Assembly: GCA_963545585.1 (NCBI GenBank)
Contig: CAUUKX010000009.1
Coordinates: forward strand, 1-34,224
Direction: 5' to 3'
Origin: W11650 sp963545585
GTDB taxonomy: Bacteria > Bacillota > Clostridia > Lachnospirales > Vallitaleaceae
DNA: 34,224 nt
This document shows positions 7,530 through 15,128 of the stretch, piece by piece (position 1 is the first letter of the stretch; every line of letters starts with the position of its first letter). A program made the translations under genes and the position numbers. The notes under the pieces were generated by a model, which was not told where the DNA came from, did not search any database, and worked only from the letters and a program-made list of their open reading frames with translations.

Positions 7530-7630
7530 TCCTGAAATGGGCGAGCCCCCCTCGAAACCCCCGCCCTCTGCGCGGCTCTGCAAACTGCCTAAAAGACTGT
7601 TTTGACAAAGATGGGAAAGTTAAGTTTATA
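7530..7630. repeat. Degenerate copy of the GC-rich repeat (family B) with its tail
   Basis: The tail CTGCCTAAAAGACTGTTTTG followed by GGGAAAGTTAAG (about 7587-7625) matches CTGCCTAAAAAACTGTTTCG and GGAAAGTTAA at 33951-33990. The preceding sequence is rich in GGGCGAG/CCCGCC but its hairpin is worn down. The shared tail shows that the family extends beyond its GC-rich core. Confidence 0.6.
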
Positions 7631-7693
7631 TAAATAATAGGAAAATTAAATTTAGTATATCACATAATTTTAAATATGGCATATAAAAATTTG

Positions 7694-7842
7694 TTACAGT
7701 TTAGATAAGCCGTTTGTAATTCATCGAAATGCCACCGAATTACTCATATAAACGTTAAGCAAATGGATACTTATGCTTGATACTTCCCATGTAGGCAAAC
7801 TTTCCGGTGATATCAAGCAATCTGCTTTCCTGAACTGCTGCA
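7694..7842. repeat. Family A dispersed element, ~150 bp
   Basis: The element begins TTACAGTTTAGATAAG, has the core ACGTTAAGCAAATG (7752-7765) followed by ATGCTTGAT, then CAAACTTTCCGG and ATATCAA, and ends TCTGC...CTGAACTG. The same order of motifs is found at 20013-20160 and, shortened, at 16263-16348. The two ends are roughly inverted copies of each other, as in a miniature transposable element. It has no coding capacity. Confidence 0.75.
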
Positions 7843-7858
7843 CGTTTTTCACGACAAA

Positions 7859-7956
7859 GGGGCTGTTGCAAAATACAGACTTTACACAAGATATTGCGAT
7901 AAATCGCAACGATTTTTCCTAAAGCTTATGTAAAAATCTTAAAGTGCAACAGCCCC
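7859..7956. mobile_element. Miniature element with IS-like terminal inverted repeats
   Basis: A 98-bp segment is bounded by perfect 12-bp inverted repeats GGGGCTGTTGCA (7859-7870) and TGCAACAGCCCC (7945-7956). GGxxCTGTTGCA ends are typical of several insertion-sequence families, so this looks like a non-autonomous remnant lacking a transposase. An inner hairpin TTGCGAT-aa-ATCGCAA lies near 7894-7909. No clear target duplication is visible at its borders. It sits about 46 bp downstream of the PTS gene and could also act as a transcription end point. Confidence 0.65.
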
Positions 7957-8002
7957 CTGAGAGAAATTTTTAAAATCTCCCTTACCAGTTAATATATGCA
8001 AA

Positions 8003-10114
8003 TTATTTTACACAGGCAACTTCTGTCTTGCCCGCTTCTGCCTGCATACCACTTTTATATTCTATTTCCGGCAGCCGATTGTTTTCTAACAAAATCATGA
8101 TAACATCAGAACAATGTCCCTTTTTTTCAATGAGGTCTTTATCAAACTTCAGAACCGGATCGCCGGCACAAACTCTTTGCCCGACTTCTACCAAAGTTTC
8201 AAATCCCTCGCCATTGAGCGAAACCGTATCAATTCCTACATGCAGCAAAATATCAAAACCCTCCGCCACATGAATTCCGACCGCATGACCGGCCGGCATA
8301 ATTACGTTAATCTCTCCGGCAACCGGAGCAGTAACCATCCCATTTTCCGGCCGCACAGCAATTCCATCGCCCAAGGCGAGGGAAGAAAATGCCGGATCCG
8401 ACACTTCTGTCATTGCAATGACCGTACCGCTGGCCGGTGCAAGCAGCTTTACTTTCTCCTCTGGCTTAATCAGCCCGGCTTTAACTGCTTCTATATATTC
8501 CGCCAGATCCGCTTTGATAATGGATACATGCGGGCCATAAATAACCTGAACCCCGCCGCCGCTTTTAATCACCCCTTTCGCGCCGGTCTTTTTTAATATG
8601 GGCTCATTGAGCAAATCCATATTTTTCACCGTGCAGCGCAGCCGAGTGGCACAGCAGTCAACATCCAGCACATTATCCAGTCCCCCCAACCCTTCCAAAA
8701 TCATGGGCGAAAGAGTGTCCTTTTTTTCACAAGAGCCACCAGCTTGACCGGCTTTCTTCTTATTATAATCCGCTTTGGTATAAAGCTGAATATCTGCACC
8801 GTCCTCTTCCCGTCCGGGCGTCAGCAGATTCCACTTGAGGATGCAGAAGCGGAAAATAAAATAATACCCCACAGCATAGGCCAGATAAATCGGCAGAATT
8901 GCCAGCCAATTCGTCTTAGCATTTCCCTGCAAAAGTCCATACAGCGTAAAATCAATCAGGCCGCAGGAAAATGTCGTGCCAATGCAAATATTAAACAAGT
9001 GTGTCAGCAAAAAGGATAATCCGGCAAACACACAATGCAGGCCAAACAATGCCGGTGCGATAAATAAAAATGTAAACTCAATTGGCTCGGTAATGCCGGT
9101 CAGAAAAGAAGTAAGCGCTGCCGAAAGCAGCAGTCCGCCAACAATCTTTCGGTTCTGCGGCTTAGCCGTCCGATACATCGCATAGGCCGCTCCGGGAAGC
9201 CCGGCCATCATAACCGCATATTTTCCGGTCATAAACCGGCAGGCCTCCACGCTGAAGTGGCTGACCGATGGAGAAACCAACTCCGCAAAATAAATATTCT
9301 GCGCACCCGCAACCGTTACGCCGTCAATGATTGCTGTTCCGCCCAGTCCTGTCTGCCAAAATGGAATATAAAAAACATGATGCAGACCAAAAGGAATCAA
9401 CGCCCGTTCCATAAAGCCAAACAAAAAGGTTCCCGCATATCCAGAACTCGTAACCAAACCGCCAACCGCATAAATGCCATTTTGAACCGCCGGCCAGACA
9501 AAAAAGCAAACAATACCAGCCAAAGTATACGTTAAAATACTGATAATCGGTACAAACCGAATACCCGCAAAGAAAGACAGCGCCGCCGGAAGTTGCTGCT
9601 TATAAAAGCGGTTGTGCAGCGCCGCTACGCCTAAGCCAACTATGATTCCGCCAAATACCCCCATTTGCAAAGAATCAATTCCACATACGCCGGTCAACAT
9701 TCCGTCCAGCACTTTGTCTGAATAGCTGCCGTCCGGCAAAATATAGCCGGTTAAGCGCAGCATAGCATTAATTGAGGCATGCATGACAAAAAAAGAAACT
9801 GCCGAAGCCAAAACCGCTACCGCCCTTTCATTTTTGGCCATTCCCAGCGCTACCGCCATGGCAAAAATGATTGGCAGATTGCCAAAAATAACGCTCCCGG
9901 CCTGCGAAAAAATCGTCAGCAGACCATTCAGCAAGGTTCCTTTGCCTAACAAAGTCTCCAAATGATACAGAGATATCGTTGATTCATTGGTAAACGATGC
10001 TCCTACCCCCAAAAGCAAACCAGCCACCGGCAAAATGGACACCGGCAGAAAAAATGACCGCCCCACTTTTTGAATTGTCGCAAAAGCAGCCCCCTTCGTT
10101 TTTTGATCTGTCAT
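8003..10114 (-). CDS. PTS EIICBA permease, glucose/maltose/N-acetylglucosamine superfamily
   Basis: A 703-residue phosphotransferase permease with domains in the order IIC-IIB-IIA. It imports a hexose-like substrate and phosphorylates it, normally at C6. IIC (about 1-435) has multiple membrane helices, the ERALIPFGLHH loop and the substrate-site motif GITEPIE (340-346). IIB (about 465-545) carries CATRLR with phospho-cysteine C488. IIA (about 560-690) has the supporting histidine in AGHAVGIH (H610) and the phospho-histidine in LLHVGIDTV (H625). All catalytic residues are present, so only general EI and HPr are needed. Position near the glycyl radical enzyme and fsa suggests a hexose analogue such as a 1,5-anhydrohexitol, but sequence alone does not fix specificity. 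The start has AGGAGG 6 bases upstream. Confidence 0.92.
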   Translation of the reverse strand: MTDQKTKGAAFATIQKVGRSFFLPVSILPVAGLLLGVGASFTNESTISLYHLETLLGKGTLLNGLLTIFSQAGSVIFGNLPIIFAMAVALGMAKNERAVAVLASAVSFFVMHASINAMLRLTGYILPDGSYSDKVLDGMLTGVCGIDSLQMGVFGGIIVGLGVAALHNRFYKQQLPAALSFFAGIRFVPIISILTYTLAGIVCFFVWPAVQNGIYAVGGLVTSSGYAGTFLFGFMERALIPFGLHHVFYIPFWQTGLGGTAIIDGVTVAGAQNIYFAELVSPSVSHFSVEACRFMTGKYAVMMAGLPGAAYAMYRTAKPQNRKIVGGLLLSAALTSFLTGITEPIEFTFLFIAPALFGLHCVFAGLSFLLTHLFNICIGTTFSCGLIDFTLYGLLQGNAKTNWLAILPIYLAYAVGYYFIFRFCILKWNLLTPGREEDGADIQLYTKADYNKKKAGQAGGSCEKKDTLSPMILEGLGGLDNVLDVDCCATRLRCTVKNMDLLNEPILKKTGAKGVIKSGGGVQVIYGPHVSIIKADLAEYIEAVKAGLIKPEEKVKLLAPASGTVIAMTEVSDPAFSSLALGDGIAVRPENGMVTAPVAGEINVIMPAGHAVGIHVAEGFDILLHVGIDTVSLNGEGFETLVEVGQRVCAGDPVLKFDKDLIEKKGHCSDVIMILLENNRLPEIEYKSGMQAEAGKTEVACVK

Positions 10115-10145
10115 ACCTGCCTCCTTTTTGTTTGTTAAAAAATAA

Positions 10146-10159
10146 ATTTCATTTGAAAT
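10146..10159. promoter_or_regulatory. Palindromic operator at the PTS transcription start
   Basis: ATTTCA-tt-TGAAAT is a 14-bp palindrome immediately downstream of the -10 box, covering the expected transcription start. A second site with the same arms lies at 10217-10228. The position suits a repressor that blocks RNA polymerase. Confidence 0.6.
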
Positions 10160-10160
10160 A

Positions 10161-10189
10161 ATAATACATTACATATATGAATTTGTCAA
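10161..10189 (-). promoter_or_regulatory. Strong sigma-A-type promoter of the PTS gene
   Basis: On the minus strand TTGACA (10184-10189) is separated by exactly 17 bp from TATTAT (10161-10166). The expected start is near 10154, giving a leader of about 40 bases before the PTS start codon. The surroundings are very AT-rich, and palindromes flank the promoter on both sides. Confidence 0.85.
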
Positions 10190-10216
10190 TATTTTTTTAC
10201 ATATAATTTATATTTT

Positions 10217-10228
10217 TTTCATCTGAAA
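10217..10228. promoter_or_regulatory. Second palindromic operator upstream of the PTS promoter
   Basis: TTTCA-tc-TGAAA shares both arms with the site at 10146-10159. The centres of the two palindromes are exactly 70 bp apart and bracket the promoter, an arrangement compatible with looping by one repressor. It lies just past the 3' end of the DUF6382-like gene. Confidence 0.55.
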
Positions 10229-10237
10229 TCTATTTTA

Positions 10238-10861
10238 TTATTTTCGCAAGGATGACATTTCATTTTTGCTGCCGTCCCCGCCATACCCCGCCTGCCTGAC
10301 TGCCGCCAAATAATCCCTCAGCCCCAGTTCCCGATCTTCCTTCATCATTTCCATTTGCAGAAAGAGCCTTGCCTGTTTTTGAAAGAGACTTCTAAAAAAA
10401 TCTAAATCCTGTAAGCCCTCTTTATCCCTGATCGGCAAATAGCAAAACCGCCATTCACCGCTTTCCGGGAAATAAGCTGCCGCGCTCGGCCCGATTTGCA
10501 GTCCTTCGGTTGTTAACAGGTATTCCGGTAAAATTCGCTCCAACTCCAAGAGCTGACGAACATAAGTCTCAGGCTGCTCGATTGTCTGTCTTTCACTGGC
10601 TGCCGCCGTAAGGTCAAAGTCTAAGACCGCCTGCTCGCCCTGCCAATGAAGCACCGGCCTGTGCAAACCTTTAATATCACAGTATTGCAGCATTTTCAGT
10701 TCATATTCTTTCAACTCCGTCCGGGTCAGGCAAAAACGCTTCACTTTCCGTCCTCCGCTGTCCAAAAATATTTTGCCCGATTTCGGCCAAATCAACAATT
10801 CCTTTTTCTCTTCGTTTCTATCCTCTGGTTTTTCCTCTGCCTTCGTCTCTGCCCAGTTCAT
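10238..10861 (-). CDS. DUF6382-like protein, last gene of the Tad operon
   Basis: A 207-residue soluble protein resembling the DUF6382 domain found in clostridial Tad pilus loci, where it is often fused to an FHA domain; no FHA part is present here. The N-terminus is highly charged (ETKAEEKPEDRNEEKKE). The body includes FCLTRTELKEYELKMLQYCDIKGLHRPVLHW, an early motif of the domain, and later LLTTEGLQIGPSAAAYFPESGEWRFCYLP. No signal peptide or membrane helix is visible. It has a good GAGGAGG ribosome binding site and follows flp by 50 bp. The family assignment is from memory of pattern and context; its molecular role is unknown, possibly cytoplasmic control of pilus assembly. Confidence 0.65.
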   Translation of the reverse strand: MNWAETKAEEKPEDRNEEKKELLIWPKSGKIFLDSGGRKVKRFCLTRTELKEYELKMLQYCDIKGLHRPVLHWQGEQAVLDFDLTAAASERQTIEQPETYVRQLLELERILPEYLLTTEGLQIGPSAAAYFPESGEWRFCYLPIRDKEGLQDLDFFRSLFQKQARLFLQMEMMKEDRELGLRDYLAAVRQAGYGGDGSKNEMSSLRK

Positions 10862-10911
10862 TTCTGCCTCCTCACTCGCTCAATTTTCTCTTATTTTCTC
10901 CTATTGTTTTG

Positions 10912-11181
10912 TTACGGTTTGGGCTGCGTTCCTAATTCCTTGATATCAATTCCATTAAAAATACTGTCCAGCAGCTTAAAAATCTGGGCTTTAAAGGCAA
11001 ATGCCAGTGCCACGATGACCACGATGATTAAAGCAATCTCGACAATTCCCATGCCCTTGTTATTGACTAAAACTTCCTCAATCCGCCCAAAAAACTGCTG
11101 CTGCCAAATAAACCACCGGCATTGCTGCTGAAGCAACCAATTCCTGCCGTTTTCATAACTTTTCTGCTCTTTTGTTTTCAT
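10912..11181 (-). CDS. Flp-type IVb pilin
   Basis: An 89-residue prepilin of the Flp1 type. The N-terminal leader is long and basic, about 43 residues. It ends in NKG followed by MGIVEIALIIVVIVALAFAF, the hydrophobic assembly helix; cleavage after the glycine would put glutamate at mature position 5, as type IV pilins require. The mature pilin would be about 46 residues, normal for Flp. A GGAGG ribosome binding site precedes the start. It lies between tadC and the DUF6382-like gene. No prepilin peptidase gene is present in the window, so processing must depend on an enzyme encoded elsewhere. Confidence 0.88.
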   Translation of the reverse strand: MKTKEQKSYENGRNWLLQQQCRWFIWQQQFFGRIEEVLVNNKGMGIVEIALIIVVIVALAFAFKAQIFKLLDSIFNGIDIKELGTQPKP

Positions 11182-11293
11182 TGCCTTTCCTCCTTGCTTG
11201 TGTATTCGTTTCCTTAATTTAAGTTAATTTTTACTTACTCTGCTCCACGTTTATCTTATTTGCCAAGCTCTTTCCCTAAGTGTTTCCTATTTC

Positions 11294-11376
11294 TGAAACA
11301 ATCCGTATTTCTGCCCGGGCGGGCGGTCTGCCCTGATCGAAGTGCTCCGCACTTCTGCCCGGGCGGGCGGTCTGCC
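11294..11376. repeat. Two copies of GC-rich hairpin repeat (family B) between tadC and flp
   Basis: The second copy has GAAGTGC-tcc-GCACTTC (11339-11355) followed by GCCC-gggc-GGGC and the closing GGTCTGCC. The first copy (11294-11331) has a worn first stem but an intact second one. They lie in the 263-bp gap between tadC and flp, inside an operon, so they would be transcribed and could fold in the mRNA. Confidence 0.8.
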
Positions 11377-11444
11377 TAACTTTTTATTTGGGGTTTACCT
11401 GCGGCATTATCCATTGTTTCCCCTATTTTTTAAAGAATCACTTT

Positions 11445-12683
11445 TTACACCCCTTCAAAAGCCGGAAACATCGTTAAAATAATGATAATTATCAAAAACA
11501 GCAGCATCGGGAACAGCAGGCGTGAGGTGGTTTTCTGCATGTACTCATGTCCCTGCCGCAGCCGGTCGGCAAACAGCTTATCTTTTAGCTGTTCCAAATA
11601 CAAAATACTTTGCTCGTCCCCTCTTTCCTGCGCCATCAGCAGCAGCCGCTCAAACTGCTGAATATCCGGCAGCGGACAAACCCGATAAAACACCTGAATT
11701 ACGGCGGCAAACGGCTCCTGATGATACAGCCCTTGCCCGCAGGTTTCCAGTGCCAACGCAAACTCCGAGCCAAAACCGGCCGTGCTGCTGCAAATACCGC
11801 TGACTGCCGCAAACGGACTCTTGCCGCATTTTAGAAGCAGCACCAAATGCTGCATCATCTGGGCAAAATCCCTTAAATATCTTTTTTCCCGCTCTTTTTG
11901 CTTTTCCCGAGCCGCTGCCCGCGACAAAATAGATAAAAACAGGGCGGCGATCACAAAGCCCCACACCATACCGCCAAAACTCCCCCCACTTTGCAGCGCC
12001 GTCCAGTGCAGCCGCCCGCCCGCTACTTCTGCCGGTAAGGTCAGCTCCGGTGTTTTCTCCTTTTCTAAGTTTGTAATTGCCCATTTCAGCTGTTTCGTTA
12101 AGAGTTTTTGGACATATTCTTCCGTAAAATCTTCTGCCCGCACGGTTTCTGCAACTTCGACCGCAGCACTTTCCTCCTGATACCGCAAAACTGCCCGGAT
12201 TTTGATTTCTCTTTGCCGCTTCGTCCGAAACAGATCAAAATAATTCCACTCTCCTTCTGCCAAAAATAAGTCTGCCGGCTGGTATTGATATTCTACTTCT
12301 ATCCCCCGCCACTGGTTCGGCAAGTATCTGGCTTTTTCAATTTTGGCTTTCTCATCCCGCCGCAATATTTTCACCTGAAACTCAGCCGCTGCTGCCTCTA
12401 ATTTACGACGAATAATTTCCCCGGTCTCGTCCTTTATCCCTAAATGAATCGGCAAACTGCCGGAGAATTGTTTTTCCCCCTGATACTGATAGCTTAAAAC
12501 CACATTTTTTTCCGCTTCCTGAAAACCCGGCCGCACCAACGCACTGATTTTTTGATTGTCCCGACTGCAAAAAGAGAGCAGCCCGATCAGCGGCAGAATC
12601 AGCAGTAAAAGCAAAATCTCCCTTTGCTTTTCCGGAAAAAAGAATTGCAGCACCGCTTGCGCTTTGCCTCGTATTTTTTCCAT
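11445..12683 (-). CDS. tadC: TadC-like type II/IV secretion F-domain protein
   Basis: A 412-residue inner-membrane platform protein of the T2SSF/GspF family. The N-terminal third has one membrane helix (LLLLLILPLIGLLSFC) and then a long non-membrane segment rich in charged residues (about 40-225), unusual for TadC and perhaps an extracytoplasmic domain. The conserved part follows: helix GMVWGFVIAALFLSIL, the T2SSF segment (MMQHLVLLLKCGKSPFAAVSGIC ... RLLLMAQERGD) and a C-terminal helix MLLFLIIIIILTMFPAF. I prefer the ATG at 12683 because GGGGAG lies 7 bases upstream; the ATG at 12701 has its nearest purine run 12 bases away. It follows tadB after a repeat-containing gap. Confidence 0.8.
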   Translation of the reverse strand: MEKIRGKAQAVLQFFFPEKQREILLLLLILPLIGLLSFCSRDNQKISALVRPGFQEAEKNVVLSYQYQGEKQFSGSLPIHLGIKDETGEIIRRKLEAAAAEFQVKILRRDEKAKIEKARYLPNQWRGIEVEYQYQPADLFLAEGEWNYFDLFRTKRQREIKIRAVLRYQEESAAVEVAETVRAEDFTEEYVQKLLTKQLKWAITNLEKEKTPELTLPAEVAGGRLHWTALQSGGSFGGMVWGFVIAALFLSILSRAAAREKQKEREKRYLRDFAQMMQHLVLLLKCGKSPFAAVSGICSSTAGFGSEFALALETCGQGLYHQEPFAAVIQVFYRVCPLPDIQQFERLLLMAQERGDEQSILYLEQLKDKLFADRLRQGHEYMQKTTSRLLFPMLLFLIIIIILTMFPAFEGV

Positions 12684-12759
12684 CTCTTTCTCCCCTTTCA
12701 TCTCGTATTTTTTGCTCCCGGAGTTAACAGCTCATCTGTTATTTCTATTTTCAACTCAA

Positions 12760-12875
12760 TTTCCCCCGGGCAAGTGGCGCGCAACCTGCCCTGGTCGAAA
12801 GCTCCGCTTTCTGCGCGGGCGCGCAACCTGCCCTGGTCGAAAGCTCCGCTTTCTGCGCGGGCGCGCAACCTGCCC
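12760..12875. repeat. Tandem 42-bp units of GC-rich hairpin repeat between tadB and tadC
   Basis: GCGCGCAACCTGCC occurs at 12777, 12819 and 12861, giving two complete 42-bp units. Each unit contains GAAAGC-tcc-GCTTTC and GCGC-gggc-GCGC hairpins. These are the same two-stem design as family B elsewhere but with GCGC/GCGC in place of GCCC/GGGC. The unit length is a multiple of three, so every frame reads a 14-residue repeat, which is why open frames cross it; I see no sign that it is translated. Confidence 0.85.
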
Positions 12876-12878
12876 AAA

Positions 12879-13832
12879 CTATATTTCTATTTGCGTCATA
12901 CTGTAACATAAATATGCCGCCAAAAGATAAATCCCCAAACACACGCCCATCACCATCCGCCCCTGCAAGGTCTGATACATGACCTGCCGAAAATTGGGCG
13001 AGAGCGCCTTTAAATAAAGAAGCAGGAACGGAACAAATAAGGTCAGCAGCCGGCTTTCGTATTTGACCTTGGTCAGCATACTGCTAATCTCTTTTTCCAT
13101 TTGCAGTTTTTTTTGAATTTGAATCAGGCTGTTCTGCATCAGTTCATGCAAATTGCCGCCGCTTTGCAGACTGGACTCCAGTGCCGCCGTAAAATATTTC
13201 AGTCCTTCCATCGGCTTCTTCTCGGCCAGCTCGCTAAAAATATCGGCTGCCGAAACATTCATCTCCAACTTCCGAATAATCCAATCCTCGGCCGCAAACA
13301 ATCCCCCGCCGCGCAGCGCCTCGCTCATCCCCGACTCCAGCGACCGGCCTAAACGAATATGACTGTCCAGTTCCGTTAAATATTTGCCAAAATCCTCTTC
13401 CCATTTTTGCTTTCGCTTTTGCTCTAATTCCTCGGCCGCCCGCTCCTCAGTAAAAACGAGAAGCGGCAGCAGCAGTGCACCTAAGATCAAACTTTCAAAA
13501 AAGAGCCAGCCCAGCAGCAAGGCAGCCGCTCCGCCCGCCGTATAAAAAACGACTTTTTCCTTGGCTGTCAGTCGCAGTTTCGCTTTTTTTGCCTTCGCCT
13601 CTTTGCTTTTGCTTTTCTGCCTTGATTTGTCTGCTTCGTCGGCTTTTATCTGCTCCGGCTCTTGCTGCCTTTTTTTATGCCAAAACCACCCTTTTGCCGC
13701 ATCTGCCCAATTCCCTTTCTTTGTTTCCGGCGGGCAGTTTCCGACTGTTTGCAGCTTATGCCCTTCGCCGCCCTGTCCGCTGGTTTCTGCCAGTTCCGCT
13801 TTTATCCGCCATTTTTTCCATATCGCCGTCAA
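12879..13832 (-). CDS. tadB: TadB-like type II/IV secretion F-domain protein
   Basis: A 317-residue inner-membrane platform protein that pairs with TadC to anchor the Tad ATPase. The first ~85 residues are hydrophilic and very lysine-rich (KSRQKSKSKEAKAKKAK), longer than usual. Two adjacent helices follow near 92-122, then the T2SSF domain (DFGKYLTELDSHIRLGRSLESGMSEAL ... ALESSLQSGGNLHELM) and C-terminal helices LLTLFVPFLLLYLKAL and MVMGVCLGIYLLAAYLCYS. The frame begins with TTG at 13832, with GGGAG just upstream, and overlaps the tadA 3' end by 77 bases, implying translational coupling. A later internal start is possible because the basic N-terminus is not part of the conserved domain. Confidence 0.82.
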   Translation of the reverse strand: MTAIWKKWRIKAELAETSGQGGEGHKLQTVGNCPPETKKGNWADAAKGWFWHKKRQQEPEQIKADEADKSRQKSKSKEAKAKKAKLRLTAKEKVVFYTAGGAAALLLGWLFFESLILGALLLPLLVFTEERAAEELEQKRKQKWEEDFGKYLTELDSHIRLGRSLESGMSEALRGGGLFAAEDWIIRKLEMNVSAADIFSELAEKKPMEGLKYFTAALESSLQSGGNLHELMQNSLIQIQKKLQMEKEISSMLTKVKYESRLLTLFVPFLLLYLKALSPNFRQVMYQTLQGRMVMGVCLGIYLLAAYLCYSMTQIEI

Positions 13833-15009
13833 TCCGCTCCCACCTTTCTTTTAACTGAAAATCCGCTTTTATTTTTTGCAGGCAATCGACCGCAAAAGCA
13901 TAACGGTAAATCGTTTCCAATGTAACTTCTCCATTTTTTATGCCTTTGACTGCGGCAATTTCAACAATCCTTCTGCCCCGGCCATGAATTTTTTCTAGAT
14001 GAATAAATAAATCAATCGCCGAAGCAATTTGACTGCGAATGGCTGCTACCGGAATTTCTACCCCCGATAAAACCATCGTTTCCAAGCGCTTAACCATATC
14101 AGCCGCCGAATTACTGTGCCCGGTTGACAGCGAGCCACTGTGGCCGGTATTCATCGCTTGCAGCATATCAATCGCTTCTTCGCCCCGCACCTCACCGACA
14201 ATGATTCGATCCGGCCGCATCCGCAGCGCTGCTTTAATCAGTTCACGGGCATTGATTTCCCCGCCACCGGCAAAACTTTCCGTCCGGCACTCCAAATTGA
14301 CCTGATTGGGAATCTGGTCAATTCGCAGCTCTCTGGCATCTTCAATGGTAATGATTCGCTCCCGCTCAGGAATTGCCGAAGTCAAAATATTCAGCAGTGT
14401 GGTTTTGCCGGAAGATGTGCCGCCGGACACAAAAATATTATATTTTTTGCGCACCGCCTCCTGTAAAAACCCGGCCACTTCTTCCGTTAAGGTATGACCC
14501 GCAATTAAATCCCGCCATGTCAAAGGCTTTTTCCCAAACTTGCGAATCGTTACCATCGGCCCCTGCCGAGCAACCGGCGGCAGAACGATGCTGACCCTTT
14601 CGCCGCTGCTTAAATACAGGTCGCAAATCGGATTTTTTTCATTGACCTGCTTATTCAGGCGGCTGACCATTCGCTGCACGATTTGATTCAACTCGCCCGC
14701 AAAATAGTAGCTGTGGAAAACGGCCTCCATCTCGCCGCCCCTTTCCAGATAGAGCTTCTCCTCGCCGATAATCATAATTTCATTGACCTGGGCATCTTCA
14801 ATATAGGGCTGAATACTGCCGTAGCGCCGAAGCATATCAAATAGCTGTTTTGCCAGCCTGATTTTCTCCGGCAGCGCCAAATTCTCCGCCCGTAATTTTT
14901 GACTAATCCTTTGCCGCAGCCGCTCGTCCTTCTGTTCTTCGCTTTCCCCGTCCACCCGGTTTTCTTTATTTTCTTCAATGATGCTCTGATAATAGGTCAT
15001 CAATGACAT
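13756..15009 (-). CDS. tadA: TadA/CpaF secretion ATPase
   Basis: A 417-residue hexameric secretion ATPase of the GspE/VirB11 superfamily that powers Flp pilus assembly at the cytoplasmic membrane. Walker A is GGTSSGKT (196-203), the Asp box is TIEDAREL (about 221-228), Walker B is RIIVGEVRGEE (268-278), and the His box is GHSGSLSTGHSNS (about 289-301). All catalytic motifs are intact. The start has GGAGG 8 bases upstream. The C-terminus is short and basic (RNQRTGRRRA) and its codons are shared with the start of tadB in another frame. It follows tadZ by about 120 bp. Confidence 0.93.
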   Translation of the reverse strand: MSLMTYYQSIIEENKENRVDGESEEQKDERLRQRISQKLRAENLALPEKIRLAKQLFDMLRRYGSIQPYIEDAQVNEIMIIGEEKLYLERGGEMEAVFHSYYFAGELNQIVQRMVSRLNKQVNEKNPICDLYLSSGERVSIVLPPVARQGPMVTIRKFGKKPLTWRDLIAGHTLTEEVAGFLQEAVRKKYNIFVSGGTSSGKTTLLNILTSAIPERERIITIEDARELRIDQIPNQVNLECRTESFAGGGEINARELIKAALRMRPDRIIVGEVRGEEAIDMLQAMNTGHSGSLSTGHSNSAADMVKRLETMVLSGVEIPVAAIRSQIASAIDLFIHLEKIHGRGRRIVEIAAVKGIKNGEVTLETIYRYAFAVDCLQKIKADFQLKERWERIDGDMEKMADKSGTGRNQRTGRRRA

Positions 15010-15128
15010 AATGTATACCTCCTTACGTCGCCGATGTATCCTGACTGCAAAGCCCTATCCTGATAAAGGTACAAATGTCTTGCCAAGCCTCTATTTTCTA
15101 AACCGGCGGTTTTAGCCGAGTTTTTCTT

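Larger units (their letters stand above)
7436..8002. other. Repeat-filled intergenic region between deoR and the PTS gene
   Basis: No gene was found in these 567 bases. The DeoR side includes a TATACT -10-like sequence on the minus strand near 7654-7659, which may belong to the deoR promoter, though no good -35 box is visible. The rest consists of a degenerate GC-rich repeat with a tail (about 7530-7630), a ~150-bp family A element (7694-7842) and a 98-bp element with IS-like ends (7859-7956). These probably separate deoR from the PTS transcript. Confidence 0.6.

Noticed and set aside
11650..12084. A 144-codon minus-strand frame inside tadC
   Set aside because: It is in another frame of an intact T2SSF protein; composition reflects out-of-frame reading.
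12777..12874. CRISPR-like array
   Set aside because: The units are contiguous with no variable spacers, and no cas genes are nearby.
12751..12942. Open frames giving a 14-residue peptide repeat between tadB and tadC
   Set aside because: The 42-bp DNA unit is a multiple of three, so any frame gives a peptide repeat; the sequence matches non-coding family B elements elsewhere.
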